Origin: Ceratopteris richardii
Lineage: Eukaryota; Streptophyta; Polypodiopsida; Polypodiales; Pteridaceae
Assembly (NCBI GenBank): GCA_020310875.1
Contig: CM035406.1
Span: 85,763,511 to 85,827,510 of the forward strand
DNA: 64,000 nucleotides
Direction of reading: 5' to 3'
A model generated the notes under the pieces. It searched no databases. It saw only the letters and a program-made list of their open reading frames with translations, and had not been told where the DNA came from. The translations under genes and the position numbers were made by a program. How positions within the stretch are numbered: position 1 is the first letter of the stretch; every line of letters begins with the position of its first letter. This document shows, one piece after another, positions 1 to 11,019 of the stretch.

Positions 1-1161
1 GATTGAAGTTTCTACTAATTTCTTATAAATTTTCATCACATTTGGTTTAGTTGAACTTGAGATATGAATCATAAAAGGTGACTTTTTCTGCACTTCTTCT
101 AGATTCTAAAATATCGGGATTACCCACCTTGATATGTTACAATCATTTCTTGATGTATGGTATGGCTAAATTGATCACAATAATTTTCCTTAGTTAGATA
201 TACACTCCAATTAGATTTTTGCAAAAGTTCTCTAGTCAATTCATACCAGGTTGTGAGCTCTAAGCAAATTATTGAGCACTTTTGATTCCCAAAATAGAAG
301 TTTTCTTCATATTTTTAGTCCATGCAACTAATTTGTCTTGATGCAAACTTTTGTTGGAAACTTCACATCCCTTATTTTGGGCACTCTTGGAGCTTTTATT
401 TCATCTAGGTCTTCCTCATCCTCTTGTAAGTCTACCACTATGTGAACTTCTTTATCCATTTTTTTCTTCTTGTGAGTTCTTTTCAGATTGCGTGACTCCT
501 TCATATTCTTTCATTGAATGCTTTTCTCTTGCACTACTAGAAAGTTCAGAACCATTGTTGACCTCTTGCAAGCATTCACGGATGAATATATGCTCACTAA
601 TATTAAGCATGATACTCTCAAAGATATTCTACATTTCATGCAATGAGGCAAATAGACGAAGGATTTAGCCATTGCATGGAACATAGTCGTCAAATCCCTT
701 CTAATGAGAAGCAAACAACATTGTTTCTCAATAGACTAGACAATCCCAACCTATGAGCAAGTATCTTTTGCATGAAGCTTGATTCAATGGCAGAATCCAT
801 AAGGAAATGCATTTGAATAGATGAGAGGACTCGAGTGAAACCCAAAGCTAAGGAGAAGCCACAACCATGATCCACATTAGGACACCCACTTCAAGAGGAA
901 CATGGAGACATGATTGTTAACACCTATAACTCATAAAAAAAAAATGCTTCAAATGTTTGAAGAGGTGATTGAATATATTGGAAATATCAACAAGCAGCAC
1001 TTCCTTCAACTTCTCTAGAGGAATATCCTAATGAATATGTATCTCCAAATCTTTATACGAGAGGCTTAAGTGTTCCTAGATCTATTGCACTACCTTCCGT
1101 ATTGACTCAGCAAGTAGGGTATTTGGAGCAAGACGTAGAGCCATCAAATTGAAATCCTTAT
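1..1161 (+). mobile_element. Ty1/copia family A remnant, leader and gag-side part
   Basis: This stretch matches, almost end to end, the leader sequences seen again at about 42.0, 46.1, 47.2, 49.6, 51.7, 61.4 and 63.3 kb. The copy enters the window already begun and is interrupted at 1161 by another insertion; it continues at 3410. Its plus orientation is taken from the full family copies at 38.5-45.6 kb, where integrase and reverse transcriptase read on the plus strand. It is an old, broken copy with many breaks. Confidence 0.75.
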
Positions 1162-2161
1162 TGTAGAGGAGGTACTGGGGTATCCACTTTTATCAAAAGT
1201 AGAGAACAAAGATTAACTCATCCAGTATGTCGCCTACTCAAGGGGGGTTCTCTTTAGGGAAGTATACCCTTTAACATTTCTGTGAGCAGACAGAAGGGTT
1301 GTACATACTCTAGAAATATTAATCGACAAATGACCACAGAAGACCATATATTTCTTGATTTGAGTCAGATGATTATAAGGTTGGGCAGAGTGATGCTCAA
1401 AAAGTGCAAGCTCAGGGCTAACATGCCACTCTAAAAGTATAAAACCTCAATGCAAGAGAGTCTTCCCATCAGCTTAAGGGGCCAATTATATGCAGTCTAA
1501 CTCAGAACAATACAAATGGTAAAGGAATCTCAAGAGAATAGAGCTTAACAACAACACTGACTTACAGAAAAGAAAAGAATCCAAGCCGCTCTCTTACACT
1601 ATAGTGCTCATAGCCCTCCACTGAGAAGCCTACCCTCTGTATCCACACTACAGAGTAGCTCCTACAATAGGCTTGAAACCACCAAGGGCAAGAGAGGACT
1701 TCTGCACGTACGTACGAACCACTGTATCTCTAAAAAAAATTGTACCCCCAAATGAGCATAAATCCATTGTTTTTATAGGCCCCAATAGGCCAAGAGGGCC
1801 TTACCGATTCCTCACGTCCACTGATCACGCGTCGCTTGATCGCCAAGATTGGAGGGGTAGATCAAATATTCCACTTGATTTGAATTGGATCCTCAAAATA
1901 GGCAGTTGTCATGAATGGTTGGCGGCAACACTCATTTCACCACTTTTACTTTTACCACTTACACCTTTACTGTCACTTTTGGATGCAAGCTGAGATCGTC
2001 ATTTTGTGCCGTCCGTGATATTTGAATGTCCCTGAGAAGCACATCCTTCACCTAATTTTTGTAGTAGCTTTTGATCCTTTATATTAAGTGAGCGGTGTGG
2101 GAGGTGAGTTGTGGGGAGTTTGAGAGAGAGTACAGGGTTTTTGGAGGGTTGTGGAGTTGTA

Positions 2162-2206
2162 TGGGGTTTGTGGGGTTTGTGGGGTTTGTGGGGTTTGTGG
2201 GTTGGG
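2162..2206 (+). repeat. GGGGTTTGT short tandem repeat
   Basis: About four to five copies of a 9-bp GGGGTTTGT unit run into GGGTTGGG. It resembles telomeric sequence only in being G/T-rich; the plant telomere unit TTTAGGG is not present. It lies just before the larger G-rich minisatellite within the same insertion. Confidence 0.8.
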
Positions 2207-2429
2207 TAGGAATAGGAGTGAGTTATGGGGAGTTGTGGGGGTTTTTGGGGTGTAGTCAAAATTTGATCCAATATTTCAAAGTTATTGTTTCACCATTGGA
2301 AAGTACTCGTTGAGAGCTTTCCAACGATATATAATACTATAGGGTTTGGTTGAGAAATGATCCTCCAAATGTCCATCCAAACTATATGAGAGCCTTATGT
2401 AAGGTCGTGGAAAAATGTGGGATTTGAGG

Positions 2430-3190
2430 GGTCGGTGGGTGGGTCGGTGGGTGGGTTGGTGGGTGGGTCGGTGGGTGGGTCGGCGGGTGGGTCGGCGGGT
2501 GGGTCGGCGGGTGGGTCGGTGGGTAGGTCGGTGGGAGGATCGGTGGGTGGATTGGTGGGTGGGTCGGTGGGAGGTCGCGGGGGGAGGTCGCGGGGGAGGT
2601 CGCCGGGGAGGGAGAGGGGAAGGTCGCAGGTGGGTGGATCGGTGGGTGGGTCGGTGGGTGGATGGGTGGGTGGATTGGTGGGTGGGTCGGTGGGACGGTC
2701 GGTGGGTGGATCGGTGGGTGGGTCGGTGGGTGGGTCGGTGGGTGGGTCGGTGGGTGGGTCGGTGGGTGGATCGGTGGGTGGATGGGTGGGTGGGTCGGTG
2801 GGTGGGTCGCGGGGTGGGTCGTTGCGTGGGTCGGTGGGAGGATCGGTGGGTGGGTCGGTGGGTGGGTCGGTGGGTGGGTTGGTGGGAGGTCGCGGTGGAG
2901 GTTGCGGGGGAGGGAGAGGGGAAGGTCACGGGTGGGTGGATCGGTGGGTGGGTCGGTGGGTGGATCGGTGGGTGGGTCGGTGGGTGGTCGGTGGGTGGGT
3001 CGATGGGAGGGTCGGTGGGTGGGTCGGTGGGTGGGTCGGTGGGAGGATCGGTGGGTGGGTCGGTGGGTGGGTCGGTGGGTGGGTCGATGGGTGGGTCGGT
3101 GGGTGGGTCGGTGGGTGGATCGATGGGTGGGGTGGGTGGATCGGTGGGAGGTCGCGGGGGAGGTCGCGGGGGAGGTCGCGGGGGAGGGAG
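2430..3190 (+). repeat. GGGTGGGTCGGT minisatellite, G-quadruplex prone
   Basis: A long array of GGGTGGGTCGGT-type units (8- and 12-bp registers, with GGGTGGAT variants). A longer interruption rich in GGTCGCGGGGGAGG recurs at about 2571, 2885 and 3150, giving a higher-order period of roughly 260-315 bp. Runs of three or more G are closely spaced throughout the plus strand. The array is stop-free in several frames on both strands (Gly/Trp/Val-rich on plus, Pro/Thr/His/Arg-rich on minus), so the long ORFs across it are a repeat by-product. Confidence 0.9.
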
Positions 3191-3285
3191 GTGGTGGTGG
3201 TGGTGGAGTGGTGGTGGTGGTGGTGGTGGAGTGGTGGTGGTGGTGGTGGTGGTGATGGTGGTGGTGGTGGTGGTGGAAGAAGAGG
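3190..3285 (+). repeat. (GGT)n trinucleotide tract
   Basis: A run of GGT/GTG triplets with a few interruptions continues the G-rich minisatellite on its 3' side and is followed by purine-rich GGGGA sequence. It encodes nothing recognisable. Confidence 0.85.
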
Positions 3286-3409
3286 GGACGATGGAGTTGG
3301 AGAGGGTCGGGGTGATGGGGGAAAGAGGAGGGGACGGAGGGGGTCTGGGTGATGGTGGGGCCGGGGGGTGGTGGGGGAAAAAAAGGAGGGGACAAAATGC
3401 CACGATACA

Positions 3410-3596
3410 CTTATGTTCCACAATCTCTTTTAGTAGAACAAGCCTACAATCCGCTGAGAGCATTTCATGGAATACAATCTAGACAACCCATGCATTGTCA
3501 AGGAATTGTAGAGATCAATATGAGGCGAATGCTACAATAGCAATATTATTTCTGAATAGAACCACGTATACCCTAGAGAAAAATGGAGTAGCAAAG
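3410..3596 (+). mobile_element. Family A copia remnant, continuation after insertion
   Basis: The sequence resumes the family A copy interrupted at 1161 and runs to the start of the integrase-region motif seen in the fuller copies (near 39.25 and 43.33 kb). Family A similarity ends at about 3596, where sequence of a different, host-like character begins. Confidence 0.7.
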
Positions 3597-4929
3597 TGAA
3601 GGACTCAAACAGTACTTGATCTTCGACAATGACAAGAAGGACTTTGATTTTATCCTTCAACCTCTTGCCAATCTGTAGACAAATAAAAAACTTTATAATA
3701 TCATATTTGAATATAATAATTTGTATAAATAAAAGAAAAACTACCATTAATTGTTTACCTTATGCCCTTGAATTCTGATCTTCATTTGATCCAAATCCTC
3801 AAATCTCATTATTACTAGATGTTCTCTCATGTTGCCAAGCGTGCAATGATGATTCACTGAAATAACTTCCATCTCGTTGTTGGGTAGATTTATCTTAATT
3901 TAAAATGAAATTTAAAAACCCCCAAAACTTTGTAATGGTATTTATCCACAAATTTTACACATCCAATGAACATAATAGAATCTAATGTACAATGAAGTAC
4001 GGTGTTTCAAATATCAAAATACTATGCCTATTGCACCAATTTTACAAAAATGTCTATCCCCTTTGGTGCATCCTTCTATAAGTCCCCAATTCTCACCTAG
4101 CAAACCCTCCACCTACTCATATGTGACATCTTTTAACATGAACATTGATGAAGTCTCTAGAATTGTGAATATGTGAAATGGATGTACAAAGCAATGAACA
4201 AGAACACACCAATGCAATCCTAAAAATCTAGACACTCTTGTGAATTTCAAAGAGTTATGTATGTCCATCATCATCTTATGCTTCAAAGATGTCAAGGTCC
4301 ATATATCAAGATGTGCCCACTGAAGCTTGAAAAGAGAATCTACGTTAATCATCTCTAACCTACCAAGATCATTTGATGAAGAGGGTAAAACATATGTATG
4401 TGTGTAAAAGAAAACTATCTCACATAAAAGCTGAGCAGAATGGGCTTGGGGAAAGACTAATGATCAAACATCTGCATGCAATGCTTGGAAGGTACTTGTA
4501 AGATTATGAAGTGGTTGCTCCTCCACCAATGTAGAAGGAAATATGTCTGCAGCAAGAAAATACACATCTGCATAAGGTATATTAAGAAATTAGAATAGAA
4601 ATCAATGAGCAATACTTAAAATTGATAGAATATCTCATTTTGTTTGAGTTTTCCAATTTCATGCTTGACATTGTAAAAACATGTTGTACAATGGAAACTA
4701 TTTCACCATTTGTGAGGTTTTTGAAGCCCAATAGCCTTCCTTTCCAATGAAGATCCAAGTTTCCACGATCTCTTACACGATGAGGGCCAATACCAGACGG
4801 TTGCATGTACACCCATGTACCTTTGTAGAACTCATGTCTTAACCAATTTCCTTCTACAGCCTTGATATTGTGACATTTTAATGCAATAACCGCATCTTTT
4901 GGATGCCTATAAGATTCAGGTTTCTCCAT
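3597..4929 (-). pseudogene. Remnant of an unrecognised multi-exon host gene
   Basis: Two exons are well supported. Exon 3759-3893 is exactly 45 codons in phase 0 (contains CTLGNMREHL and FEDLDQMKIRIQG), preceded by an AG and followed by GTAAAC; an 86-bp intron ends in TCTACAG at 3673. The next exon starts at 3672 with IGKRLKDKIKVLLVIVEDQ and is cut off by family A sequence at 3597. Upstream on the same strand a 115-codon open frame (4582-4929, starting MEKPESYRHPKD) and coding-like sequence at 4113-4580 could be earlier exons, but the joins are unclear and at least one in-frame stop lies there. The acidic/basic, retroelement-free composition suggests host coding. No family recognised. The 3' end is lost to the retroelement. 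Confidence 0.45.
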
Positions 4930-5599
4930 TGGAGTTCAAGCTATGGAAGTCACAGTAGTAATTCAAAGAGGAAGATGCACAGAGAAACAAATGTAGACAC
5001 AGGAGCTTCAATGGTTCTAGGGAGAGAAAGTAGTGGAAAGAGATGCTATTTTAGGACTTGTGTATGAAAGTGTGATGTTTTGGAGGGAGAAAGTTGTATT
5101 TTGAGTTATTTTTGAAAAAAAGGCTAGTTCATGCACATATTTTGATTAAGAAGTAAAAAATAGCACTTTTGATCCTAAAAAATGGTTGAGGGGCCATTGA
5201 ATGGTGTTATGATGAGTTTTAAAACTTTCTAATTTTTTGAATTTTTGGGCCCAAGCAAGTTACGAGATTCCTCTCTCTCTAGAGACAAAACCTGAACATA
5301 GGAAAACCTGTCCCCTCCTCCCCCCATAGCTTAGTAATTTATAGGCTATAGACTGTGTCCACCACCCTCTTATGATTGGTCCATCACTAATGAATCCTAA
5401 ATCCAAAAGGCCCATACAGGGTTCATTTTTCTCCCTAATGAGTGAAGCAAAAAGAGGGAACGCTAGATGAAGAGAAACATTAGATGTATTGAATGATAAG
5501 TGAATAGAAGTAGACTAACAATAATATGAGCTCAACTCAATAACATATGTGCAATGGAGATCAAATTTTAAACAAGATATAGATAGCACTATTGTCATT
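4930..5599. other. Intergenic, no gene seen
   Basis: AT-rich sequence with short purine and pyrimidine runs. It would contain the upstream region of the minus-strand gene remnant ending at 4929, but I see no convincing TATA box or open frame. Confidence 0.5.
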
Positions 5600-5757
5600 G
5601 CTTTCACTATGGAACCTAGACAATAATCTAGATATATGATGGATGAAGGACTATATGCTACCACAATTGGTACTAATTATGTGCTTTCATTATGGAATGT
5701 AGACAATAATCTAGATAGATGATAGGTGAAGGGCTATATGCTAGAACAATGGGTATT
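5600..5757. repeat. Tandem duplication, about 75-bp unit
   Basis: Two diverged copies, 5600-5673 and 5682-5757, both containing CTAGACAATAATCTAGAT-like sequence (the second reads GTAGACAATAATCTAGAT) and CTATATGCTA. No coding function seen. Confidence 0.75.
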
Positions 5758-5962
5758 AGGGCTACACCTAGATGTAAAGGAAATTTCATCCTTACATCAA
5801 CTTCTAAGGCTAGTTTTGCCTTCCCCATGATGTACATTGTGCAAACTTTAGTTTGATACATATATGTATATTTCCTTAGTGCAATGCATGTAGCTATATT
5901 TCTCAAGACATACATATGCCTCAATCTTTGAGTTGAAAGGAATTTATTATGACACACATCCA

Positions 5963-6122
5963 CAAGTATAAGTTGGTGCATAGTTATTCCATGTCATGGA
6001 CGATATTCATGCACATATACTTGTGAAATTTAGACTCCAAAATTAAGTGTAAGTTGGTGCATCTTTATTCCAAGTCATGGATGAGGTTCCAACACATATT
6101 TGTGAAATTTAGGCTCCAAAAT
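5963..6122. repeat. Tandem duplication, about 80-bp unit
   Basis: Two diverged copies, 5963-6043 and 6045-6122, sharing AAGTTGGTGCAT and TGTGAAATTTAG.CTCCAAAA. No coding function seen. Confidence 0.75.
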
Positions 6123-7893
6123 GGGCCTTTTTGGTTGAAGGTTTATAAGATTATGCTAGAGAATATTTCCTATCACATTTTCCATATTCGACCCAAACAT
6201 CAAGCCCACATCTGGTCACATTCGCCATCATCCTTGTCACATTGACATTCACCCACTTAGTTTCCAATGAAGGGCTTACAATTTGTACCAATGATCTGGG
6301 TAATCTCATGTGGCTAGAGCATTGACCATGCCTAACACCCCCTACAATATCCACCCATAAGTGAACTACTTGGTTGGCCCAATTCCAAGTTGTCAAAGAT
6401 GTATTTGAACAAGATCCTCATAAGAGCATTGATGAACATATCCACTATTCTCATTTATCAATTGGTACCATTTCCACTATCCCTTTCAAACATTAGATTA
6501 CTCATTTACAAGCTTTCAGATGTCTTTCATGAGGCTTATTTGCAAACAATCAAACATTTCATTGCAAAATTATTAGATATGCTAGTCTCATGTATGTTCC
6601 AATGTCTACCAATGTTGTTGTACTCTCTTTGCGCTACATGCCATTGAATGATTTCAAAATCTCCGAGTATACCATCTCAAACTCTTAAGCCTTAGAATTC
6701 GTGTTTTCCACATCTTGTCATGGTGTCTTGTAAAAAGTAGTTCAATCACTAGCTTCTATGTCCACAATTAATAAGAATTTGGCTCATGCACAATTTTAGC
6801 ATTGTGATTAAATCTATTACACTAGTGATATAAGGTACCATTCACGTGAATGTCATGGTAAATAAAATTTGAACTTGATTTCTAATCAAACTATGTATAC
6901 TAAAAATTGCTTTAAATTAAAAGAGGAGAAAAGTACAAGAAAATTATAGAGGCACAAAGTAAGCTGATTCTCCTTTAGTCTCCTTCATGCGAGACCCACT
7001 TGTTCTTCAACTTATGCGATGAAGAGAATGATCCTCTAAAATTATTATTTTTGGTGCCTGAAAATACAACACAACAGAAAATACTCAAGATCAGAAAAAT
7101 AACAACTTTTAGTGTTCTAAACAAGATGTAATGGATAGTAGCAAAAAGGACTGATTCACAGACACTCTCACAAATCATCCTCCAAAAGGCATTCCATCTG
7201 GATGTGGATATTCAAGAGAATGAATAGGTGGATTTACTGAAAAGGAAGCAACGTGTAAACTAAGATTTAGCAGCCATAGTTTTTCTCTAAGCTAGAATTC
7301 CACAGATGGCCGAGAACAAAGACACATGATTCATACATATTTAACTAGATTTTTCAAACCTTCCTTAGCAAATAGCACCAAGATAGATACAAGTTATACA
7401 CACCAAGAGAGCACATAAAGTACAATGTACAAGAGATATATACTATATCGGTCGAAATTGATAATGAATCCAATCAACTATTAAGTGCTACAAGAGAATG
7501 TATGTACAAAAGAGTACATAAAGAAGCAAAACTCTAACTCACAAAACCCATACTAGCACCCAAGGTTGTTGATGAAGAGGCTAGGGAAGAAGAGGCTGTC
7601 CACAACTCCAAAACTCCAACTTCAAGTGTGATGAAGAAAGTTAGCACATGTACCAAAGATGACTGCCCTTAACTGCTCATATATCTAAAATCTGCTGCCC
7701 CAAGCTTCCCAAAGCTTGAAAGTACACTCTATGTGCTGCACACCTAGCCATTATATAGAACTCCATGGCCACCGAAAGTTTTTCCAAAAAAAAGCTTTCC
7801 CATGATTGTACTCGTGCAAAAGCTACATCCAAGAGCAACCACCGCTTTTCATGGATTCTATTAATGCCACATGTGATGACTTACAAGCGTTGG
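6123..7893. other. Intergenic repeat-derived sequence, no gene seen
   Basis: I see no convincing coding region on either strand. Short open frames here lack recognisable domains and splice support. The sequence is probably old transposon material, but no family can be assigned. Confidence 0.5.
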
Positions 7894-8301
7894 TGTTAGG
7901 TCCCGAAATACAAAGGACATCTGTCATCAATGAAGGTCGCATGTAATTGAAGTGTCCAGCCAAGTGTAGAGTGTCCACCCAAGTGCGAACTAAGCCACCC
8001 CTTTAAAAGAGAATATGAATAGGACCCATGGATTCCTTTGTTATTCATTCCTCTTATGAGGCTCTTGGACTCTTGGCCCATGGTGGAGTTCTCCATAAAC
8101 CTATTGGGTGTGGGTATGGTGGTATGGGACACCATGCTCTTGAGAGGACTACTGCCTGCTTGGTTGTAGGCTCCCATGCTCGGGGTGGTTCGCTATGGAC
8201 CCTATGGTTGGAAGGTGAGTCTAATGTCCATCTTTCTATGTTTGTGAATTCCCCTTGTGTTGTGCCTTGCATTACAGGGCTAATCTTAGAGGGATCTAAC
8301 A
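7894..8301 (+). mobile_element. LTR, 408 bp, followed by tRNA-Met type primer site
   Basis: The unit starts TGTTAGGTCCC and ends GGATCTAACA, and is followed at 8302-8314 by TTGGTATTAGAGC, a close relative of the plant initiator-Met primer-binding site TGGTATCAGAGC. It contains a TATA-like AATATGAATAGG region. A diverged second copy follows at about 8533-8912. No pol coding follows directly, so the element is an old remnant. Assignment to copia or gypsy is not possible from the LTR alone. Confidence 0.75.
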
Positions 8302-8532
8302 TTGGTATTAGAGCTTGGAGGTTTTACTCGTGATGTTTCACCAAAACCTGTGAGGGTTCTTATCACATGAACGGGAGCCTAGTGGGTCTTCCCACTGAGG
8401 TCATTGATTGAGAGAGAGCATAAGCTTGAGTCTGTATGACTTGGGAGTCAGTCATGATGTTGAAGGATCGATCTGGTTTTAGCCGAGGAAATTATTGAGG
8501 ACCGCCATTTGAAATAATAGGGCAAGTATTAT

Positions 8533-8912
8533 GTCCCTATATCCAAAGGACATCAATGACTCGCACATGTAGTTAAAAGTGTTCAGCCAAGTGTGGAGTG
8601 TCTGCCCAAGTGTGAATTGGGCAACCTCCTTAAAAGAAACTATAAATAGGACCCATGGGCTAATTTATTATTCATTTTTCTAATGAGACTCTTGGAGTAT
8701 TAGCCATGGTAGAGTCCTCCACACACCACACTTGTGGTATGGGACACCATGCTATTGAGAGGGCTTCTTCCTAGTTGTTTGCAAGCTCCCAAGCTGAGGG
8801 GCCAATGTGGGCCCTATGGATGGGAGGTGAATCTCAAGTCCATCTTTCTATGTTTGTGAATATGGCTTATGTTGTGTCTTGTGTTGCAAGGCTGATATTG
8901 AAGGGATCTAGG
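8533..8912 (+). mobile_element. Second diverged LTR of the 7.9-kb family
   Basis: This repeats the order of the 7894-8301 LTR: CCAAAGGACATC, CAGCCAAGTGT.GAGTGTC, TATAAATAGGACCCATG, GGGACACCATGCT and CCATCTTTCTATG. Only about 230 bp separate the two copies, too little for an internal region, so this is a rearranged or nested pair. It is clearly diverged from the first, which implies age. Confidence 0.7.
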
Positions 8913-9086
8913 AGTTAGATTAAGATGACATGTTTTAATGCGATTTTTTCACATGTCAAGTTGCTTCACTTTAGGAAGTGCTTTTCACCTTTGACTAGAA
9001 ATTAGGGTTCGATTTTTCAAGGGGTAAATCAATCTAGATGGTGGAATGTTGTATAAGGATGGATAGCTCTCTTTGAGTACTATAAG

Positions 9087-9740
9087 ATGGTGAGTAAAAA
9101 TGTGAGAGTGTCTAAGAGGTATTATGTGAGAAGAAGGATTGTGGTAAGCTTGATATCAAAGCCTTCAAAGAAGTTTTCATTGGTTATGCTATTAAAAGTA
9201 AAGGCTAGAGATTCTGCGTACCAGAAAGAGGTAATATCCTACTCTCATGCAATGCTTATGTTGCACGAAGTCAAATTTATGATAAACATGCAAAAATCCC
9301 AAACTTCATTAAAGAATATGATTATGAATTTTTAAATAAAATTTAGATGCTTATATTCAGTCATACAGGGGGGATGATCTACCTTCTCAACCGTAAAAAT
9401 TTCAATTGATAGAGGAGAAGAGTATTTGTCAAAAGACTTTGGTCTTTTCTTGAAGACAAAGGTATCTCTCATCAAGTCACTACTTAGTATGGCTTATATG
9501 GCAAAACAGAATAGTGTTGCAGAGAGAAAGAATAGGACACTTGTTGAAATGATGCGTCGTATGATGTCTTCTAAGAACTTTCACCTAAATGTTGATTTGA
9601 TGTAGTACACACACCCAATCACATCCTTAATACGTCTTGCACAAAAGCTTTAAATATAATCACACCTTATGAAGCTTATTATGGTAACAATACCAATGTG
9701 AGTTATTTCAAAGTTTTTGGTTCCCTTGCTTCTTCTTCTT
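9087..9740 (+). mobile_element. Copia integrase-region fragment
   Basis: Plus-strand sequence carries copia integrase signatures, including a DRGGEYLSKDF-like block and an ERKNRTLVEM-like block, then a weak equivalent of the segment that follows the integrase core. The piece at 9087-9340 resembles sequence normally found downstream of the integrase, so the order looks rearranged. Old fragment with many breaks; no LTR can be tied to it. Confidence 0.65.
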
Positions 9741-10383
9741 CACATTACTTGGTATGCATGTTAGTTTTGTTGAGCTTTGACGTCTACATTAGGGCTTCTT
9801 CACTAAACACTCCTTGACAAAGGTTGGTGAAAGTTTTGTAGGTACTAAATTGTACTTTTTGGCAAGTCCTCTTTGCTTTTAATGCTTCTAATTTAGTTGA
9901 TTGCATCTCCACCCTTAGATCATGTGCCTTTTTATCTTAAAATTTGAGCCATTGCATCATAATGAGTGAAAAATATGAAAATAAAAAATTAGGGTTTCAC
10001 CTTTGCTTGACTTTTTGATGTCTTATGATGAAGTGTAATATATTCTCTCAGGGAGTACTTTCCAACGATGCAATAAAGCTTTTTTACCATCTTTGAGAAA
10101 ATTTTGACCAAGTATTGAAATTAACATTGCTGGATTCTTTACCATTTTAGGGCTTTTTAACATTGTTTTCCAACATTTTCCAGCAACCTTCTATGCTAAA
10201 ATTTGGAACTTCTCACAAAATTGTGTGGAAACCACAATATATATGAATGAAGAAAAATTCTTCCATTATTATGGATATGGATATAATGGGCCAAAATAGG
10301 ATGTTCACAAGATGCCAGCATTTCTTTAAATTTCTTACATAATGTAAAGTATTTGCACTACAAATAAAAGTAACTAGCACTCT
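9741..10383. other. Intergenic, no gene seen
   Basis: AT-rich sequence with no open frame, splice pattern or terminal repeat that I can support. Confidence 0.5.
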
Positions 10384-10537
10384 TGTGAGAGCAAAACGTG
10401 GAGGCTATCTTGACAAAAAAAGTTTTTCAATGACTTTCTCACGATGAAACAGTCCAATATACCTGCGAGAGCAAAACGTGGAGGCTATCTTGACAAAAAT
10501 AGTTTCTCAAGAACTTTCTCACAATGAAACAGTCCAA
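10384..10537. repeat. Tandem duplication, about 75-bp unit
   Basis: Two close copies at 10384-10458 and 10464-10537 share GAGAGCAAAACGTGGAGGCT, CTTTCTCAC and GATGAAACAGTCCAA (ATGAAACAGTCCAA in the second). They differ at a handful of positions, so this duplication is younger than the surrounding sequence. Confidence 0.85.
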
Positions 10538-11019
10538 AATTAAAGGATGTTGGAGCACTCTTTGTTGAAGTTTTAATCCAAACCACCTAAGGAACTGTTT
10601 ATGCTGACTTCTAGATAGAATCTGTGGACGATATCATGATTCTCAGGCTAACTAAAAGAGTGCATCCAAAAAACTCATGTGCACACTATAATGTCAAAAC
10701 TGCACGCAAGAACAAAAATAGAGAGAGAGAGAGAGCGCATGGAATGTACGAGATAGGTTGGATACAACTCAAATAAGTTTTGCTTCAATGTATGTATGCT
10801 CTTGATGTTTCAAGCCATGTTTTATGAAGCGACCACTACTTTAGAATAAACTTCAAAGTCATAGTATGAACGGTCTCAAAAAAGCACAAGGCTAAAGGGG
10901 GATAAGAATGAATACATAAAAGCCTATACCTATGTCAAACAATAGTGCTCTTGTCCCCATGACCCAAAAAGAGCATACACACATACATATAGACATACAT
11001 CATTACATGCATACATACA
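10538..11019. other. Intergenic, no gene seen
   Basis: Mixed sequence with a short GA run near 10722 and a CATACATA-rich stretch just before the LTR at 11020. No coding or structural feature seen. Confidence 0.5.

Larger units (their letters stand above)
1162..3409. mobile_element. 2.25-kb TG...CA insertion with 5-bp target duplication
   Basis: The family A copy is cut exactly here: CTTAT lies at 1157-1161 and again at 3410-3414, whereas other family A copies (for example near 48.39 kb) have the uninterrupted CTTATGTTCC. The insert begins TGTAGAGG and ends GATACA, so its tips are TGTA/TACA. A TG...CA boundary with a 5-bp duplication is typical of an LTR or LTR-like unit, and a large solo LTR is the simplest reading. 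I see no pol coding inside. The 5' half is ordinary mixed sequence and the 3' half is a G-rich minisatellite. A non-LTR origin cannot be excluded. Confidence 0.65.

Noticed and set aside
2162-2206. Interstitial telomere
   Set aside because: The unit is GGGGTTTGT, not TTTAGGG, and it lies inside an inserted element.
2282-3482. Long ORFs on both strands (up to 393 codons), Pro/Thr/His-rich or Gly/Trp/Val-rich
   Set aside because: They are translations of the GGGTGGGTCGGT minisatellite in different frames, not genes.
8028-8333. Overlapping ORFs on both strands near 8 kb
   Set aside because: They lie inside an LTR followed by a primer-binding site.
10700-10735. GAGAGA tract as a promoter of a nearby gene
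   Set aside because: No gene follows, and the tract is short.
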